In this document: positions 19,976-33,064 of the stretch, piece after piece
Numbering within the stretch: the first letter of the stretch is position 1
Layout: the number at the start of each line of letters is the position of its first letter
Assembly (NCBI RefSeq): GCF_025564085.1
Contig: NZ_JAMGZJ010000065.1
Span: forward strand, 1 to 64,000
DNA: 64,000 nucleotides
Direction: 5' to 3'
Origin: Silvania confinis
GTDB lineage: Bacteria > Pseudomonadota > Gammaproteobacteria > Enterobacterales > Enterobacteriaceae
Notes under the pieces: model-generated
Database searches by the model: none
Told to the model about the DNA's origin: nothing
Seen by the model: the letters and a program-made list of their open reading frames with translations, nothing else
Position numbers and translations under genes: made by a program

Positions 19976-20614
19976 GTGAAGCGACCCGCCATCATCCTTT
20001 CTTGCCTGCTTTTACAGGCGTGCTCGGCCACTACTCAGGGCATGGGCAATACACTCTGGGACAGCCTGTTCGGCACGCCGGGCGTGCATCTGACCGACGA
20101 TGACATTCAGGGCATGCCTTATGCCAGCCAGTACATGCAGCTTAACGGCGGGCCGCAGCTGTTTGTGGTGCTCGCGTTTGCCGAAAACGGACAGCAGAAG
20201 TGGGTGACGCAGGATCAGGCGACGCTGGTGACCCAGCATGGCCGCCTCGTGAAGACGCTGCTTGGCGGCGATAACCTGCTGGAGGTGAATAACCTGGCTG
20301 CCGATCCGCTCATTAAGCCTAATCAGATCGTTGACGGTGCCAGCTGGACGCGAACCCTGGGCTGGACGGAGCACAAGCAGGTGCGCTACGCCACCGCGCG
20401 CTCGGTATTCCGCTGGGACGGCACCGACAGCGTCAAAGTCGGCAGCGATGAAACCCGCGTGCGGGTGCTGGAAGAAACGGTGAGCACTGACCAGGCGACG
20501 TGGCACAACCGCTTCTGGGTGGATGATGACGGGCAGATCCGTCAGTCGTTACAGTACCTGGGCGCAGACTTCTTCCCGGTAAAAACCACCCTGATCAAGG
20601 CGGCGAAATCATGA
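19976..20614 (+). CDS. yjbF: Exopolysaccharide operon lipoprotein YjbF
   Basis: From the GTG at 19976 the protein has 212 residues, the length of E. coli YjbF. It begins with a lipoprotein signal, KRPAIILSCLLLQAC, with the lipobox LLQAC. The mature part corresponds to the YjbF/GfcB family, which also occurs in the group 4 capsule operon. CGGAGAAG lies before the GTG. The stop overlaps the yjbG start (ATGA). It is expected to sit in the outer membrane and help assemble or export the polysaccharide. Confidence 0.93.
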   Translation: MKRPAIILSCLLLQACSATTQGMGNTLWDSLFGTPGVHLTDDDIQGMPYASQYMQLNGGPQLFVVLAFAENGQQKWVTQDQATLVTQHGRLVKTLLGGDNLLEVNNLAADPLIKPNQIVDGASWTRTLGWTEHKQVRYATARSVFRWDGTDSVKVGSDETRVRVLEETVSTDQATWHNRFWVDDDGQIRQSLQYLGADFFPVKTTLIKAAKS

Positions 20615-21348
20615 AAATAAGAGCCAGCGCCGCAGCGCTGTGCATGCTGATGGCGCCGCTGGCGTGGTCGGCGGGCACGGTACAGGTCTACCTGTCGGGC
20701 CAGAAAGAAGCAAAAACCTTAACCCAAACGGCCCATCTTATCGATCTGGTCGGGCAGCCACGATTGGCTAACAGCTGGTGGCCGGGGGCGATTATCAGCG
20801 AGCGACAGGCAACCGTTCTGGCCGAGCAGCAGCATCAGGCGCTGCTGGCACGCTTAACAGGCATTGCCGGGCAGGAGTCGGGCGATGACGCGGCGGCAAT
20901 CAACGCTCTGCGTCAACAGATGCAGGCGCTTAAGGTGACAGGGCGGCAGCAGGTGAATCTTGATCCCGATGCGGTGCGCGTGGCAGAGGGCGGTAACCCG
21001 CCGCTGGAAGGAGACTACAGCCTGTGGATTGTGGCGAAACCCAGCACCGTGACGGTGATGGGGCTGGTCAGCCGTCCGGGCAAAATGCCCTTTACCCCCG
21101 GGCGTGACGTGGCGAGCTATCTTGACGATCAGCACCTGCTCAGCGGCGCACAGCCCAGCTATGCCTGGATTGTCTACCCGGACGGGCGCAGCCAGCAGGT
21201 ACCCGTGGCCTACTGGAACAAACGCCATGTGGAACCCATGCCCGGCAGCATCATTTTTGTCGGCGTGGCCGATCATTTCTGGACGAAGCGATACGACGGC
21301 CTTAACGCCGACATGATTCGCTCCCTGACGCAGCGGATACCGGATTAA
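20611..21348 (+). CDS. yjbG: Exopolysaccharide operon periplasmic protein YjbG
   Basis: This 245-residue protein belongs to the GfcC family and has an N-terminal signal peptide ([22 protein letters not shown]). E. coli YjbG has the same length. Family members have two beta-grasp domains like those of Wza-type exporters and act in the periplasm in polysaccharide secretion. Its start overlaps the yjbF stop by four bases and its stop overlaps the yjbH ATG by one base, which points to coupled translation. Confidence 0.93.
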   Translation: MKIRASAAALCMLMAPLAWSAGTVQVYLSGQKEAKTLTQTAHLIDLVGQPRLANSWWPGAIISERQATVLAEQQHQALLARLTGIAGQESGDDAAAINALRQQMQALKVTGRQQVNLDPDAVRVAEGGNPPLEGDYSLWIVAKPSTVTVMGLVSRPGKMPFTPGRDVASYLDDQHLLSGAQPSYAWIVYPDGRSQQVPVAYWNKRHVEPMPGSIIFVGVADHFWTKRYDGLNADMIRSLTQRIPD

Positions 21349-23444
21349 TGAAAAACACCTCTCTCTACAGTCTGCTGGCGCTGTGCGTTAGCGCGGCCTG
21401 TCATGCAGAAACCTATCCGGCGCCCATCGGACCATCCCAGTCGGATTTTGGCGGCGTGGGCCTGCTGCAAACCCCGACCGCGCGTATGGCGCGCGAAGGC
21501 GAGCTGAGTCTTAACTACCGTGATAATGACCAGTACCGCTACTACTCCGCCTCTGTGCAGCTGTTCCCGTGGCTGGAAACTACCCTGCGCTACACCGATG
21601 TGCGCACCCGGGAGTACAGCAGCGTCGAGGCCTTCTCGGGCGATCAAACCTACAAAGATAAAGCCTTCGACCTGAAGCTGCGCCTGTGGGAGGAGAGCTA
21701 CTGGATGCCTCAGGTCTCGGTGGGCGCACGGGATATCGGGGGTACCGGTCTTTTCGATGCAGAATACATTGTCGCCAACAAAGCCTGGGGACCGTTCGAC
21801 TTCTCGCTGGGGATGGGCTGGGGTTATCTTGGCACCAGCGGCAACATTAAAAACCCGCTCTGCTCCTACAGCGATAAATACTGCTACCGCGACAACAGTT
21901 ACAAACAGGCGGGCTCGCTCGACAGCAGCCAGCTGTTCCACGGCCCGGCCTCGCTGTTCGGCGGCGTCGAGTACCAAACGCCGTGGCAGCCGCTGCGCCT
22001 GAAGCTGGAGTACGAAGGTAACAACTACCAGCAGGACTTTGCCGGTAAGCTCGATCAGAAGAGCAAGTTTAACGTCGGCGCCATTTATCGCGTTACCGAC
22101 TGGGCCGACGTTAACCTGAGCTACGAGCGCGGCAACACCTTGATGTTCGGCTTTACGCTGCGCACCAACTTTAACGATCTGCGACCGGCCTATAACGACA
22201 ATGCCCGGCCGAAGTACCAGCCACAGCCGCAGGATGCGATCCTCCAGCATTCGGTGGTGGCCAATCAGCTGACGTTGCTGAAATACAACGCGGGCCTGGC
22301 CGATCCCAAAATGCAGGTCAAAGACGATACGCTGTACGTCACCGGTGAGCAGGTGAAATACCGCGACTCCCGGGAGGGGATCGAACGTGCCAACCGGATC
22401 GTAATGAACGATCTGCCGGACGGGATCCGCACGATCCGGGTGACGGAAAACCGGCTGAATATGCCGCAGGTGACCACCGAAACGGACGTGGCGAGCCTGA
22501 AGCATCATCTGGAAGGCGAGCCGCTGGGCCACGAGACCGAGCTGGTGCAACAGCGCCGCGAGCCGGTGGTGCCAGACACCACCGAGCAGGGCTGGTACAT
22601 GGATAAATCCCGCTTCGATTTCCGGCTCGATCCGGTGCTGAACCAGTCCGTTGGCGGGCCAGAAAACTTCTATATGTATCAGCTCGGGGTAATGGCGACG
22701 GCGGATCTGTGGCTGACGGATCATCTCCTGACCACCGGCAGCCTGTTTGGCAACCTCGCCAATAACTACGACAAATTCAACTACACCAATCCGCCGAGCG
22801 ACTCAAAACTGCCGCGCGTGCGTACCCACGTGCGTGAGTATGTGCAGAACGATGTCTACGTGAACAACCTGCAGGCTAACTACTTCCAGTATCTGGGCAA
22901 TAATTTCTACGGCCAGGTGTACGGCGGTTATCTCGAGACCATGTACGGCGGGGCAGGGGCCGAAGTGCTGTACCGTCCGGTCGACAGCAACTGGGCGTTT
23001 GGCGTGGACGCCAACTACGTGAAGCAGCGCGACTGGCGTAGCGCGCAGGACATGATGAAGTTCACCGACTACAGCGTGAAGACCGGCCATCTGACGGCTT
23101 ACTGGACGCCATCTTTCGCTCAGGACGTGCTGGTGAAAGCCAGCGTCGGGCAATATCTGGCGGGAGATAAGGGCGGCACCTTAGATATCTCGAAACACTT
23201 CGACAGCGGCGTGGTGGTGGGCGGCTATGCCACCATCACTAACGTCTCGCCGGACGAGTACGGGGAAGGGGACTTCACCAAAGGGGTATACGTGTCGATT
23301 CCGCTGGATCTGTTCTCGTCAGGCCCGAGCCGCAGTCGCGCCGGTATTGGTTGGACGCCGCTCACCCGCGACGGGGGCCAGCCGCTGGGGCGTAAATTCC
23401 AGCTGTATGACATGACCAGCGATCGCAGTATTAACTTCCGCTAA
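21348..23444 (+). CDS. yjbH: Exopolysaccharide operon outer membrane protein YjbH
   Basis: This 698-residue protein has the E. coli YjbH length. A signal peptide ([20 protein letters not shown]) precedes [15 protein letters not shown]-like sequence ([15 protein letters not shown]) and many alternating aromatic/polar beta-strands. It belongs to the YjbH/GfcD family, predicted to form a beta-barrel that lets polysaccharide cross the outer membrane. The C-terminus ([12 protein letters not shown]) ends in Phe-Arg. It closes the operon; a stem without T run follows at 23466-23495. Confidence 0.94.
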   Translation: MKNTSLYSLLALCVSAACHAETYPAPIGPSQSDFGGVGLLQTPTARMAREGELSLNYRDNDQYRYYSASVQLFPWLETTLRYTDVRTREYSSVEAFSGDQTYKDKAFDLKLRLWEESYWMPQVSVGARDIGGTGLFDAEYIVANKAWGPFDFSLGMGWGYLGTSGNIKNPLCSYSDKYCYRDNSYKQAGSLDSSQLFHGPASLFGGVEYQTPWQPLRLKLEYEGNNYQQDFAGKLDQKSKFNVGAIYRVTDWADVNLSYERGNTLMFGFTLRTNFNDLRPAYNDNARPKYQPQPQDAILQHSVVANQLTLLKYNAGLADPKMQVKDDTLYVTGEQVKYRDSREGIERANRIVMNDLPDGIRTIRVTENRLNMPQVTTETDVASLKHHLEGEPLGHETELVQQRREPVVPDTTEQGWYMDKSRFDFRLDPVLNQSVGGPENFYMYQLGVMATADLWLTDHLLTTGSLFGNLANNYDKFNYTNPPSDSKLPRVRTHVREYVQNDVYVNNLQANYFQYLGNNFYGQVYGGYLETMYGGAGAEVLYRPVDSNWAFGVDANYVKQRDWRSAQDMMKFTDYSVKTGHLTAYWTPSFAQDVLVKASVGQYLAGDKGGTLDISKHFDSGVVVGGYATITNVSPDEYGEGDFTKGVYVSIPLDLFSSGPSRSRAGIGWTPLTRDGGQPLGRKFQLYDMTSDRSINFR

Positions 23445-23860
23445 TAGCGTTTATTCACAGTCTAACCCTCCCTCTGAAGACACATTGAGGGAGGGCAAAG
23501 GATTCATTCAATAAAAGGTAAAATAATCAACCCTAACTCCTGCACAAAAATCCTGTCTTTTTCTCGTTCATGAGTTTCCAATTATCAATTGATATCTGAA
23601 TTTCACATAGGATCAGAAACCTCTCCGCACATCTTTTATTAGAATCACTTATAACCTCGGCTCTATAATTAAAAGATTTATATCGCGCTAATTTGTTATT
23701 AAGTGATATATAAAACCAATCGGGAAGGGTGGCAATTAGATAACAAATAAATTATTCAGTACGTGAATTTATTAATAGCCAATCATATCCTCGATGACCA
23801 GGGAAAGGGATGTGAAATTACCCCTTGCAGTAAATTAACTGACTCAGGAAAGGGAACGGT
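23445..23860. other. AT-rich gap between yjbH and the accessory island
   Basis: The 416 bases have low GC and no convincing gene. The left end has the inverted repeat CCCTCCCTC / GAGGGAGGG (23466-23495), which could end yjbH transcription. The right end must carry the promoter of the island and ends with the strong ribosome site AGGAAAGGGA. Base composition changes here, marking the left border of the acquired DNA. Confidence 0.6.
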
Positions 23861-24352
23861 ATGGATACTCGAATTAAGGAAGCAGTAAAAGGCCACGATC
23901 TTCTAAAGTTAATCGGCAATACGCCAGTAGTGGATGTATTTAAAGACAAATATCCGCATTCAGATATTAAATTAAAACTCGAGTCTTACAATCCCGGAGG
24001 GTCTATAAAGGACCGTGTTGCATATCAAATAATAATGGATGCTGAAATAAAAGGACTCATCAGCATGGGTGATGAACTTGTTGAAGCCACATCGGGTAAT
24101 ACGGGGATTGGTATCGCGTGGATAGGGAAACTAAAAGGATATAAAGTAACAATAATTACAAGTGACAAGATCAGCAATGAAAAATTGGCACTGCTTAAGT
24201 TTTATGGTGCAAACGTTATTATAATGCCTTCTGATGCTTCATTGGAGTCTAATGATACACTATGTAAACGTTGCGAGACGTTATGCGGCAGAAAAAGGCC
24301 GTTATTTTTGCGATCAGTTTTATAACCATTCAAATTATTTGGCTTATGTTTC
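23861..24352 (+). pseudogene. Cysteine-synthase-like PLP enzyme, frameshifted and truncated
   Basis: The N-terminal part is a fold-type II pyridoxal-phosphate enzyme: LIGNTPVV, then NPGGSIKDR with the PLP lysine at residue 50, and the phosphate loop ATSGNTGIGIA at 76-86. Around 24260 the homology changes frame: the first frame drifts to a stop at 24325, while YVNVARRYAAEKGRYF continues in the next frame. An extra base near 24260 explains it. Homology stops near 24350, so the last third is missing. Codons are AT-rich, unlike the flanks. The intact ancestor could have been a cysteine synthase, a cystathionine synthase or a diaminopropionate synthase; these cannot be told apart from the remnant. 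Confidence 0.85.
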
Positions 24353-24670
24353 CCTCGTTGCTTCTATTATGATGCATGGCATCATATCGAAAATATATCT
24401 GCGAACAACACAGAAAGTGATGTCTACGATGTTACCGGATATCTGTGTCAGTCCGGAGATGTATTTGCCAGGAAGCGCACGTTAGCAAAAACTGTAGTTG
24501 GTGATGTAATTTGCATCAATGACGTTGGCGCTTATGGATACGCTATGAGTTCGAATTTTAACTCTCGAGTCAGACCGGCTGAGTATCTCCTGAAAAGTAA
24601 TGGAGATATTAAACTAATACGTCGACCTGAAAACGTTGATGACATTCTCTCTACCTGCATTCTGGACTAA
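24350..24670 (+). pseudogene. LysA-like PLP decarboxylase, C-terminal remnant
   Basis: Frame 2 from about 24350 to the TAA at 24670 encodes the C-terminal barrel of a fold-type III decarboxylase such as diaminopimelate decarboxylase. It shows FYYDAWHHIENI, then CQSGDVF (CESGD in LysA), then GAYGYAMSSNFNSR and RPAEYLL, ending LIRRPENVDDIL. About three quarters of the enzyme is missing. It joins the cysteine-synthase remnant near 24350, so one deletion seems to have fused two neighbouring genes. The catalytic-site Glu is Gln here, either decay or a family trait. The stop lies three bases before the next gene, indicating a former operon. Confidence 0.8.
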
Positions 24671-24673
24671 ATC

Positions 24674-25609
24674 ATGTATCTGGCAGTTTCTAATCTGTTT
24701 CCTATTTTTGTCGCCTTTGTTTTAGGGTTTAACCTGAAAAGAGTTTACTCTCAACTTAATATTAGCATGGTTGAGATAATTTCTAACGCCTGTCTTTACG
24801 CCCTTCTGGTTCTGATGGGGATAACCGTTGGGCTAATCCCTGACATTATGGATAAACTCAGCCTTGTTGGCATGAGTGCATTCTGCCTTGCAACCGCATC
24901 CTCACTTTCAATAGCCGTGGTCTTAAAAATTTTTCATGTGCGTACCCGTACGGTATCCGGCGAGAATCAATCGAGTGATGTAGCTGATTCCGCTACTTTC
25001 GATATCATGGGATACATCAAAGATCCCCTACTGCTGGCCGGCCTGGTAATTATTGGATTTCTGGTAGGCTATAAAAGCCTGATACCAAATATCAATTATG
25101 ATTACATTATTTCTTCATTACTTTATTTACTCATATTCATCATCGCAGTGAAGCTTTCCTACTCTGGACTAAACCTTCGGGAGATATTTCTTAATAGACA
25201 AAATATCATTATGACATGTTTGACAGTAATCGCTTCATACCTTGGGGCCGCGATGGCTGCGTGTTTTTTACCTTTATCTCTTTCGCATAGTCTGGCAGTA
25301 AATTCAGGATTTGGTTGGTATACATTGTCAGGCATCTTATTGACTAAAATGGGTGATCCACTATTAGGGTCTGTAGCGTTTCTGTGCGATCTTTTCAGGG
25401 AGGCTATTGCTCTTCTTCTTATACCGACGCTTTCAAGAATTGGTAATGGCAATATCGCAATTGGTGTCGCAGGGGCAACCGCGATGGATGTGACCTTACC
25501 GATCATTGAAAAACACTGCGGAGTCTCTTATGTCCCCGTGGCATTGCTATCAGGCGGTATTATTACAGTCATCGTACCCTTCCTAATCCCATTTTTTTAT
25601 TCGCTTTAG
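24674..25609 (+). CDS. LysO-like lysine exporter family protein
   Basis: This intact 311-residue membrane protein resembles LysO (YbjE), the E. coli exporter of lysine and thialysine. It has about eight to nine hydrophobic segments. The best conserved stretch is in the second half: SGFGWYTLSGILLTKMGDP, then GSVAFLCDLFREAIALLLIP, then GATAMDVTLPIIEK, as in LysO. The ATG follows the stop of the decarboxylase remnant by three bases, so it was or is translated by coupling. It has low GC like the two pseudogenes. Whether it is still expressed is unclear. It differs enough from YbjE to be a second, acquired family member; the substrate may be lysine or a related diamino acid. Confidence 0.82.
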   Translation: MYLAVSNLFPIFVAFVLGFNLKRVYSQLNISMVEIISNACLYALLVLMGITVGLIPDIMDKLSLVGMSAFCLATASSLSIAVVLKIFHVRTRTVSGENQSSDVADSATFDIMGYIKDPLLLAGLVIIGFLVGYKSLIPNINYDYIISSLLYLLIFIIAVKLSYSGLNLREIFLNRQNIIMTCLTVIASYLGAAMAACFLPLSLSHSLAVNSGFGWYTLSGILLTKMGDPLLGSVAFLCDLFREAIALLLIPTLSRIGNGNIAIGVAGATAMDVTLPIIEKHCGVSYVPVALLSGGIITVIVPFLIPFFYSL

Positions 25610-25699
25610 GCGTATGGGTATCGCTTTAATGTCAGCGTTATTTTACCGGTGAGCAGCGGCCATCCTCACGCAATACCGGGCCTGCATTCGCTCTTTTCG

Positions 25700-25730
25700 T
25701 CGGCCCGGTAAGCGCAACGCCACCGGGCAA
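25700..25730. repeat. REP-like element
   Basis: CGGCCCGGTAAGCGCAACGCCACCGGGCAA is a REP-type palindrome (CCCGGT...ACCGGG). It lies between the accessory island and psiE, at the border where GC content returns to normal. Confidence 0.7.
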
Positions 25731-25824
25731 AGATCCCTGTCGCATAAAACATAAACAAAAAATATAGATCCCCGTCACATTTTTGCGTTATACAGGAACC
25801 TCGCCCTGGAGAATGAGGTGCTGT

Positions 25825-26235
25825 ATGACATCCCTGACTCGCCCACGCGTTGAGTTTATCTCAACCATTCTGCAGACCGTGCTCAATCTGGGTCTGCTGA
25901 GCCTTGGCCTGATCCTGGTCGTCTTCCTCGGTAAAGAGACGGTGCATCTGGCTGATGTGCTTTTTGCCCCTGAGCAAACCAGCAAATACGAGCTGGTTGA
26001 AGGGCTGGTGGTTTACTTTCTTTACTTCGAATTTATCGCCCTGATTGTGAAGTACTTTCAATCTGGCTTTCACTTCCCGCTGCGTTACTTTGTTTATATC
26101 GGCATTACCGCGATTGTGCGGCTGATTATCGTCGATCATAAATCCCCACTCGATGTGCTGATCTACTCGGCGGCAATCCTGCTGCTGGTGGTCACCCTCT
26201 GGTTGTGCAACTCGAAGCGCCTGAAACGGGAATAA
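25825..26235 (+). CDS. psiE: Phosphate-starvation-inducible protein PsiE
   Basis: The 136-residue membrane protein is nearly identical to E. coli PsiE and has four hydrophobic helices ([21 protein letters not shown] and three more). Its function is unknown; in E. coli it is induced by PhoB under phosphate starvation and lowered by cAMP-CRP. The ATG at 25825 gives the conserved start [11 protein letters not shown]; an ATG 14 codons upstream is rejected. CTGTCGCATAAAACATAAA at 25737-25755 may be a degenerate Pho box. It is convergent with malG. Confidence 0.93.
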   Translation: MTSLTRPRVEFISTILQTVLNLGLLSLGLILVVFLGKETVHLADVLFAPEQTSKYELVEGLVVYFLYFEFIALIVKYFQSGFHFPLRYFVYIGITAIVRLIIVDHKSPLDVLIYSAAILLLVVTLWLCNSKRLKRE

Positions 26236-26260
26236 AAAAATGGCGGCCCGAGGGCCGCCG
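26233..26260 (-). terminator. malEFG operon terminator
   Basis: Read on the minus strand, GGCGGCCC-TC-GGGCCGCC is followed by ATTTTTTTATT. It ends malEFG and overlaps the psiE stop codon. The malG 3' UTR from 26329 down to here is about 90 nt; in E. coli the sRNA MalH is processed from this region, so a homologue may be present, although I could not align it. Confidence 0.88.
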
Positions 26261-26329
26261 AACAACAGTCACAAGTTGGATTGATACATTAAGGCAAAGT
26301 TGAGGGTTGCAGTGGCATAACAATGAAAC

Positions 26330-27220
26330 TTAACCTTTCACACCTCCCGCGGTCAGACCGTTCACCAGCCAGCGCTGCGCCAGCAGGAACACGACAGTGA
26401 TCGGGATGGCAGAGAGCACAGCGGCGGCGGCAAAGTCGCCCCACAGGTAGTTTTGCGGGTTCAGGTATTGCTGCATACCGACCGCCAGCGTGTAGCTGTC
26501 CACATCACGCAGCAGCAGAGAGGCGACCGGCACCTCGGTAATGGCGGCGATAAACGACAGAATAAAGACCACCGCCAGAATCGGCACTGACAGCGGTAGC
26601 AGCACCAGACGGAATGCCTGCCACGGTGTTGCCCCATCCAGTGATGCCGCTTCTTCCAGCGAATTGTCGATGGTTTCGAAATAGCCTTTGATGGTCCAGA
26701 CGTGCAGGGCGATACCGCCGAGATAGGCGAAGATTACCCCGCCGTGGGTGTTCAGACCGATGAACGGCACGTACTGGCCGAGGCGGTCAAACAACGCGTA
26801 CAGCGCCACCAGCGACAGCACCGCCGGGAACATCTGGAAAATCAGCATCCCTTTCAGCAGCGTTGCTTTCCCCGGGAAGCGCATACGGGCAAACGCGTAG
26901 GCGCAAGTGGTGGAGAGCGTCACGATACCAATTGCCGTAATGGTGGCGACCTTCACCGAGTTCCACAGCCATAACAACACCGGGAACGGCGGCGGCGTGA
27001 CGCGACCGTCCGCATGTTCCACGCTGAAGCCTAATGCCAGTTTCCAGTGCTCCCAGGAGATTTCATCCGGGATCAGGCTGCCGGTGGCGAAGTTGCCTGA
27101 GCGCAGGGAGATGGCGATAACCATCAGCAGCGGGAACATAATTGCCGAGATAAAAATCAGCAGGCCCAGATGCGTGGCGAAGAGGCGCAGCTTTTGAGAT
27201 TTGGGTTGTACCATAGACAT
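26330..27220 (-). CDS. malG: Maltose ABC transporter permease MalG
   Basis: MalG pairs with MalF in the inner membrane to form the channel of the maltose/maltodextrin importer MalFGK2. The protein has 296 residues as in E. coli, with six membrane helices. The EAA loop that docks with MalK reads [21 protein letters not shown] at about residues 190-210. It is the last gene of malEFG, 14 bases after malF. Confidence 0.97.
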   Translation of the reverse strand: MSMVQPKSQKLRLFATHLGLLIFISAIMFPLLMVIAISLRSGNFATGSLIPDEISWEHWKLALGFSVEHADGRVTPPPFPVLLWLWNSVKVATITAIGIVTLSTTCAYAFARMRFPGKATLLKGMLIFQMFPAVLSLVALYALFDRLGQYVPFIGLNTHGGVIFAYLGGIALHVWTIKGYFETIDNSLEEAASLDGATPWQAFRLVLLPLSVPILAVVFILSFIAAITEVPVASLLLRDVDSYTLAVGMQQYLNPQNYLWGDFAAAAVLSAIPITVVFLLAQRWLVNGLTAGGVKG

Positions 27221-27234
27221 GTTCTGGGCCCTCC

Positions 27235-28779
27235 TTAGTCAAATTTCATGCGTGTGGCTTTCAGGTTAACGATAGCCAGCGCGCCTACCAGCAGGAAGAT
27301 CAGCGTGGCAATCGCCGCCGCCAGACCGAAGTCCTGGCCGCCGCCGCCTTCAAAGGCAATGCGGTAGGTGTAGCTCACCAGCAGGTCGGTATAACCTGCT
27401 GGAGTGGTGGTGCCGAGTCGGTCTGGCCCGCCGTTGGTCAGCAACTGGATCAGCACGAAGTTGTTAAAGTTAAAGGCGAAGCTGGCGATCATCAGCGGCG
27501 TCAGCGGCTTGATCAGCAGCGGGAGCGTAATCTTAAAGAAGTTCTGGAACGGGGTCGCGCCGTCCATTGCTGAGGCTTCATACAGATCGTCGGGAATCGC
27601 CTTCAGCAGGCCCATGCACAGGATCATCATGTACGGATAGCCGAGCCAGGTGTTGACGATCACAATCATGGTGCGGGCGGTGGTCGGGTCGCTGAACCAG
27701 GCCGGTTTGATGCCAAATAGCCCGCTCAACATCATGTTGATTTCACCAAAGCTCTGGTTGAACAGCCCTTTGAAGATCAGAATCGAAATGAACGAGGGAA
27801 CGGCATACGGCAGGATCAGCAGGACGCGGTAAATCGCTTTGCCTTTCAGCGATTCCCACTGAACCAGGCAGGCCAGAATCATGCCCACGGCCACGGTCAG
27901 GATCACGGTCAGCACCGAGAAGACCACGGTCCAGATAAAGATGGCGAAGAACGGTTTCTTAATCCCTTCGTCGGTGAAGACGCGGGTAAAGTTGTCCCAG
28001 CCGATGGTCACGGTATAGCCCGGGCTGAGTTTATCGTCGCCCCAGTTACCGTCGGCATTGACCGACTGGTAGAAGCCGATATCGTTGTTCGGGCGGTACT
28101 TCACGCCGGACTGGTTGTTAGTGAGCGTGCCGTCATCGGCCAGCGCGTACAGCGGCTGGGTGCCGGAGAACTGGCGCAGGGAGCTCATAATGACTTTACT
28201 TTCGTCCGGCAGCTCGGCGGTCAGCTGAGTCAGCGCCTGGCGGTTCTGGGTGATGATGCGCAGATTCGCGCGCTCGCCTTCAGGCAGGGCGGCGGCCTCT
28301 TTCAGGGCCAGCTTTTGCTCGCCGCCAAATTTGAAGGCGTCAGAAACGTAGGTTTTACCCGTCTCGTCATCGCTTAGGGCCAGCTTCCACTCATCACCCG
28401 CCGGGTACAGGCCAAAGTTGAAGGTTTTACCGGCCTGGTAAGAACGGTCCATCAACACCTGCTGGGCGCGCTCTTGCGCGAGCTGGTTGGTGCTGCTGTA
28501 GTTGGTGAAGGCAATGGCGATGGTGCAGATCAGTGGGAACAGGACGAACAGCCCCATCCCGGCCACGCCCGGATAGACATAGCGCCAGGCATACGCTTTC
28601 CGGTTCGCGAAAATATACAGGCCAACCGAGCTTAAGATCAGCGTCATGGCGGCAAACAGGTACTCCCCCTGGGCGTACATCAAAACAACAAGGTAACCCA
28701 CCAGCAGGCACAGCAGACCAATCACTGACCATTTCAGCGTGTCGCTTTGCCACCAGCGTTTCTTTTTAATGACATCCAT
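27235..28779 (-). CDS. malF: Maltose ABC transporter permease MalF
   Basis: The 514-residue length matches E. coli MalF. It has eight membrane helices and a large periplasmic P2 loop of about 180 residues (roughly 95-275) that contacts MalE. The EAA loop reads [21 protein letters not shown]. Expression is expected to be lower than malE because a paired palindromic repeat lies in the malE-malF gap. It is followed directly by malG. Confidence 0.97.
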   Translation of the reverse strand: MDVIKKKRWWQSDTLKWSVIGLLCLLVGYLVVLMYAQGEYLFAAMTLILSSVGLYIFANRKAYAWRYVYPGVAGMGLFVLFPLICTIAIAFTNYSSTNQLAQERAQQVLMDRSYQAGKTFNFGLYPAGDEWKLALSDDETGKTYVSDAFKFGGEQKLALKEAAALPEGERANLRIITQNRQALTQLTAELPDESKVIMSSLRQFSGTQPLYALADDGTLTNNQSGVKYRPNNDIGFYQSVNADGNWGDDKLSPGYTVTIGWDNFTRVFTDEGIKKPFFAIFIWTVVFSVLTVILTVAVGMILACLVQWESLKGKAIYRVLLILPYAVPSFISILIFKGLFNQSFGEINMMLSGLFGIKPAWFSDPTTARTMIVIVNTWLGYPYMMILCMGLLKAIPDDLYEASAMDGATPFQNFFKITLPLLIKPLTPLMIASFAFNFNNFVLIQLLTNGGPDRLGTTTPAGYTDLLVSYTYRIAFEGGGGQDFGLAAAIATLIFLLVGALAIVNLKATRMKFD

Positions 28780-28808
28780 GGGGTTTCTTCCTCTACAACA
28801 ATTAAATA

Positions 28809-28889
28809 ACCCTCACCCCAACCCTCTCCTTGAGGGAGAGGGGGCGGTTTTCTCCTTCTCCCTCAGGGAGAAGGCCGGGATGAGGGGGT
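28809..28889. repeat. Paired palindromic repeats between malE and malF
   Basis: Two copies of the CCCTCACCCC-AACCCTCTCC / GGAGAGGG...GGGATGAGGGGG family face each other. This is the spot where E. coli carries two inverted REP units that protect malE mRNA. The sequence family differs from REP but the arrangement is the same. In the transcript it would form a long stem just after malE. Confidence 0.75.
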
Positions 28890-28900
28890 TACAGCCTGTC

Positions 28901-30462
<1,562 letters not shown>

Positions 30463-31572
30463 ATGGCGAGCGTAAAGCTGCGTAATGTAACGAAAGCCTG
30501 GGGTGACGTGGTGGTATCGAAAGATATCGATCTCGACATTCAGGAAGGTGAATTCGTCGTTTTTGTTGGCCCGTCAGGCTGTGGTAAATCCACACTGCTG
30601 CGCATGATTGCCGGGCTGGAAACGATCACCAGCGGCGATTTATTGATTGGTGATACCCGGATGAACGACGTCCCGCCTGCGGAACGCGGTATCGGGATGG
30701 TATTCCAGTCTTATGCCCTTTATCCCCACCTGTCGGTTGCCGAGAACATGTCTTTTGGCCTGAAACTCGCGGGTGCTAAAAAAGAGACCATTAACCAGCG
30801 CGTAAACCAGGTGGCCGAAGTGCTGCAGCTGGCGCACCTGCTGGAGCGTAAGCCGAAAGCCTTGTCCGGTGGACAGCGTCAGCGCGTGGCGATTGGCCGT
30901 ACGCTGGTAGCGGAACCGCGTGTGTTCCTGCTCGATGAACCGCTTTCTAACCTGGATGCTGCGCTGCGCGTTCAGATGCGCATTGAAATCTCCCGTCTGC
31001 ACAAACGTCTTGGCCGCACCATGATTTACGTCACCCACGATCAGGTCGAAGCGATGACGCTGGCCGACAAGATTGTGGTGCTGGATGCCGGTCGCGTGGC
31101 GCAGGTGGGTAAACCGCTGGAGCTGTATCACTATCCAGCGGACCGCTTTGTAGCGGGCTTTATCGGCTCGCCAAAGATGAACTTCCTGCCCGTAAAAGTC
31201 ACCGCCACCGCGATTGAGCAGGTTCAGGTTGAGCTGCCAAACCGCCAGCAGGTGTGGTTACCGGTAGAAAGCACTCACGTTCAGGTGGGGGCAAACATGT
31301 CCCTCGGGATCCGCCCTGAGCATTTACTGCCGAGCCACATCGCCGATGTGACCCTCGAGGGTGATGTGCAGGTGGTTGAACAGCTTGGTCACGAAACACA
31401 GATTCATATCCAGATCCCCGCCATTCGTCAGAACCTGGTGTACCGCCAGAATGACGTGGTGTTGGTAAAAGAGGGTGCCAAATTCGCTATCGGCTTGCCG
31501 CCGGAGCGTTGCCATCTGTTCCGAGAAGATGGCACTGCTTGTCGACGGTTGCATCAGGAGCCTGGCGTTTAA
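30463..31572 (+). CDS. malK: Maltose ABC transporter ATPase MalK
   Basis: MalK is the ATP-hydrolysing subunit of the maltose importer; it also inhibits the activator MalT and is a target of EIIA-Glc. From the ATG at 30463 it has 369 residues (E. coli 371). Walker A is GPSGCGKS at 36-43, the signature is LSGGQ near 135, Walker B is FLLDEP, and YVTHDQ holds the switch histidine. The C-terminal regulatory domain starts near residue 236. Upstream in-frame codons lie in the promoter and are rejected. lamB follows after 74 bases. Confidence 0.97.
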   Translation: MASVKLRNVTKAWGDVVVSKDIDLDIQEGEFVVFVGPSGCGKSTLLRMIAGLETITSGDLLIGDTRMNDVPPAERGIGMVFQSYALYPHLSVAENMSFGLKLAGAKKETINQRVNQVAEVLQLAHLLERKPKALSGGQRQRVAIGRTLVAEPRVFLLDEPLSNLDAALRVQMRIEISRLHKRLGRTMIYVTHDQVEAMTLADKIVVLDAGRVAQVGKPLELYHYPADRFVAGFIGSPKMNFLPVKVTATAIEQVQVELPNRQQVWLPVESTHVQVGANMSLGIRPEHLLPSHIADVTLEGDVQVVEQLGHETQIHIQIPAIRQNLVYRQNDVVLVKEGAKFAIGLPPERCHLFREDGTACRRLHQEPGV

Positions 31573-31607
31573 GCAATCCCAATAATAAGCACGAAACCGT
31601 CAGGTGA

Positions 31608-32951
<1,344 letters not shown>

Positions 32952-32979
32952 TACGTAACACCTGATGTATTGACCTAAA

Positions 32980-33005
32980 AGAGGGGCGTAAGCCCCTCTC
33001 TTCTT
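32980..33005 (+). terminator. Hairpin between lamB and malM
   Basis: GAGGGGC-GTAA-GCCCCTC is followed by TCTTCTT. It probably attenuates transcription into malM or protects the lamB mRNA 3' end. Confidence 0.7.
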
Positions 33006-33064
33006 AGGGTGCTGCGCGCTATTGCCTGGCTAACGCAGTGCTTATGCAATCTGAGGTAATAACA

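Noticed and set aside
21345-22724. A 459-codon open frame opposite yjbH
   Set aside because: It is a by-product of the yjbH frame; no signal peptide, domain or promoter.
23466-23495. Member of the CCCTCTCC palindrome family after yjbH
   Set aside because: It is a simple CCCTCCCTC/GAGGGAGGG stem and lacks the GGGGTGAGGG part that defines the family, so I treat it only as a possible terminator stem.
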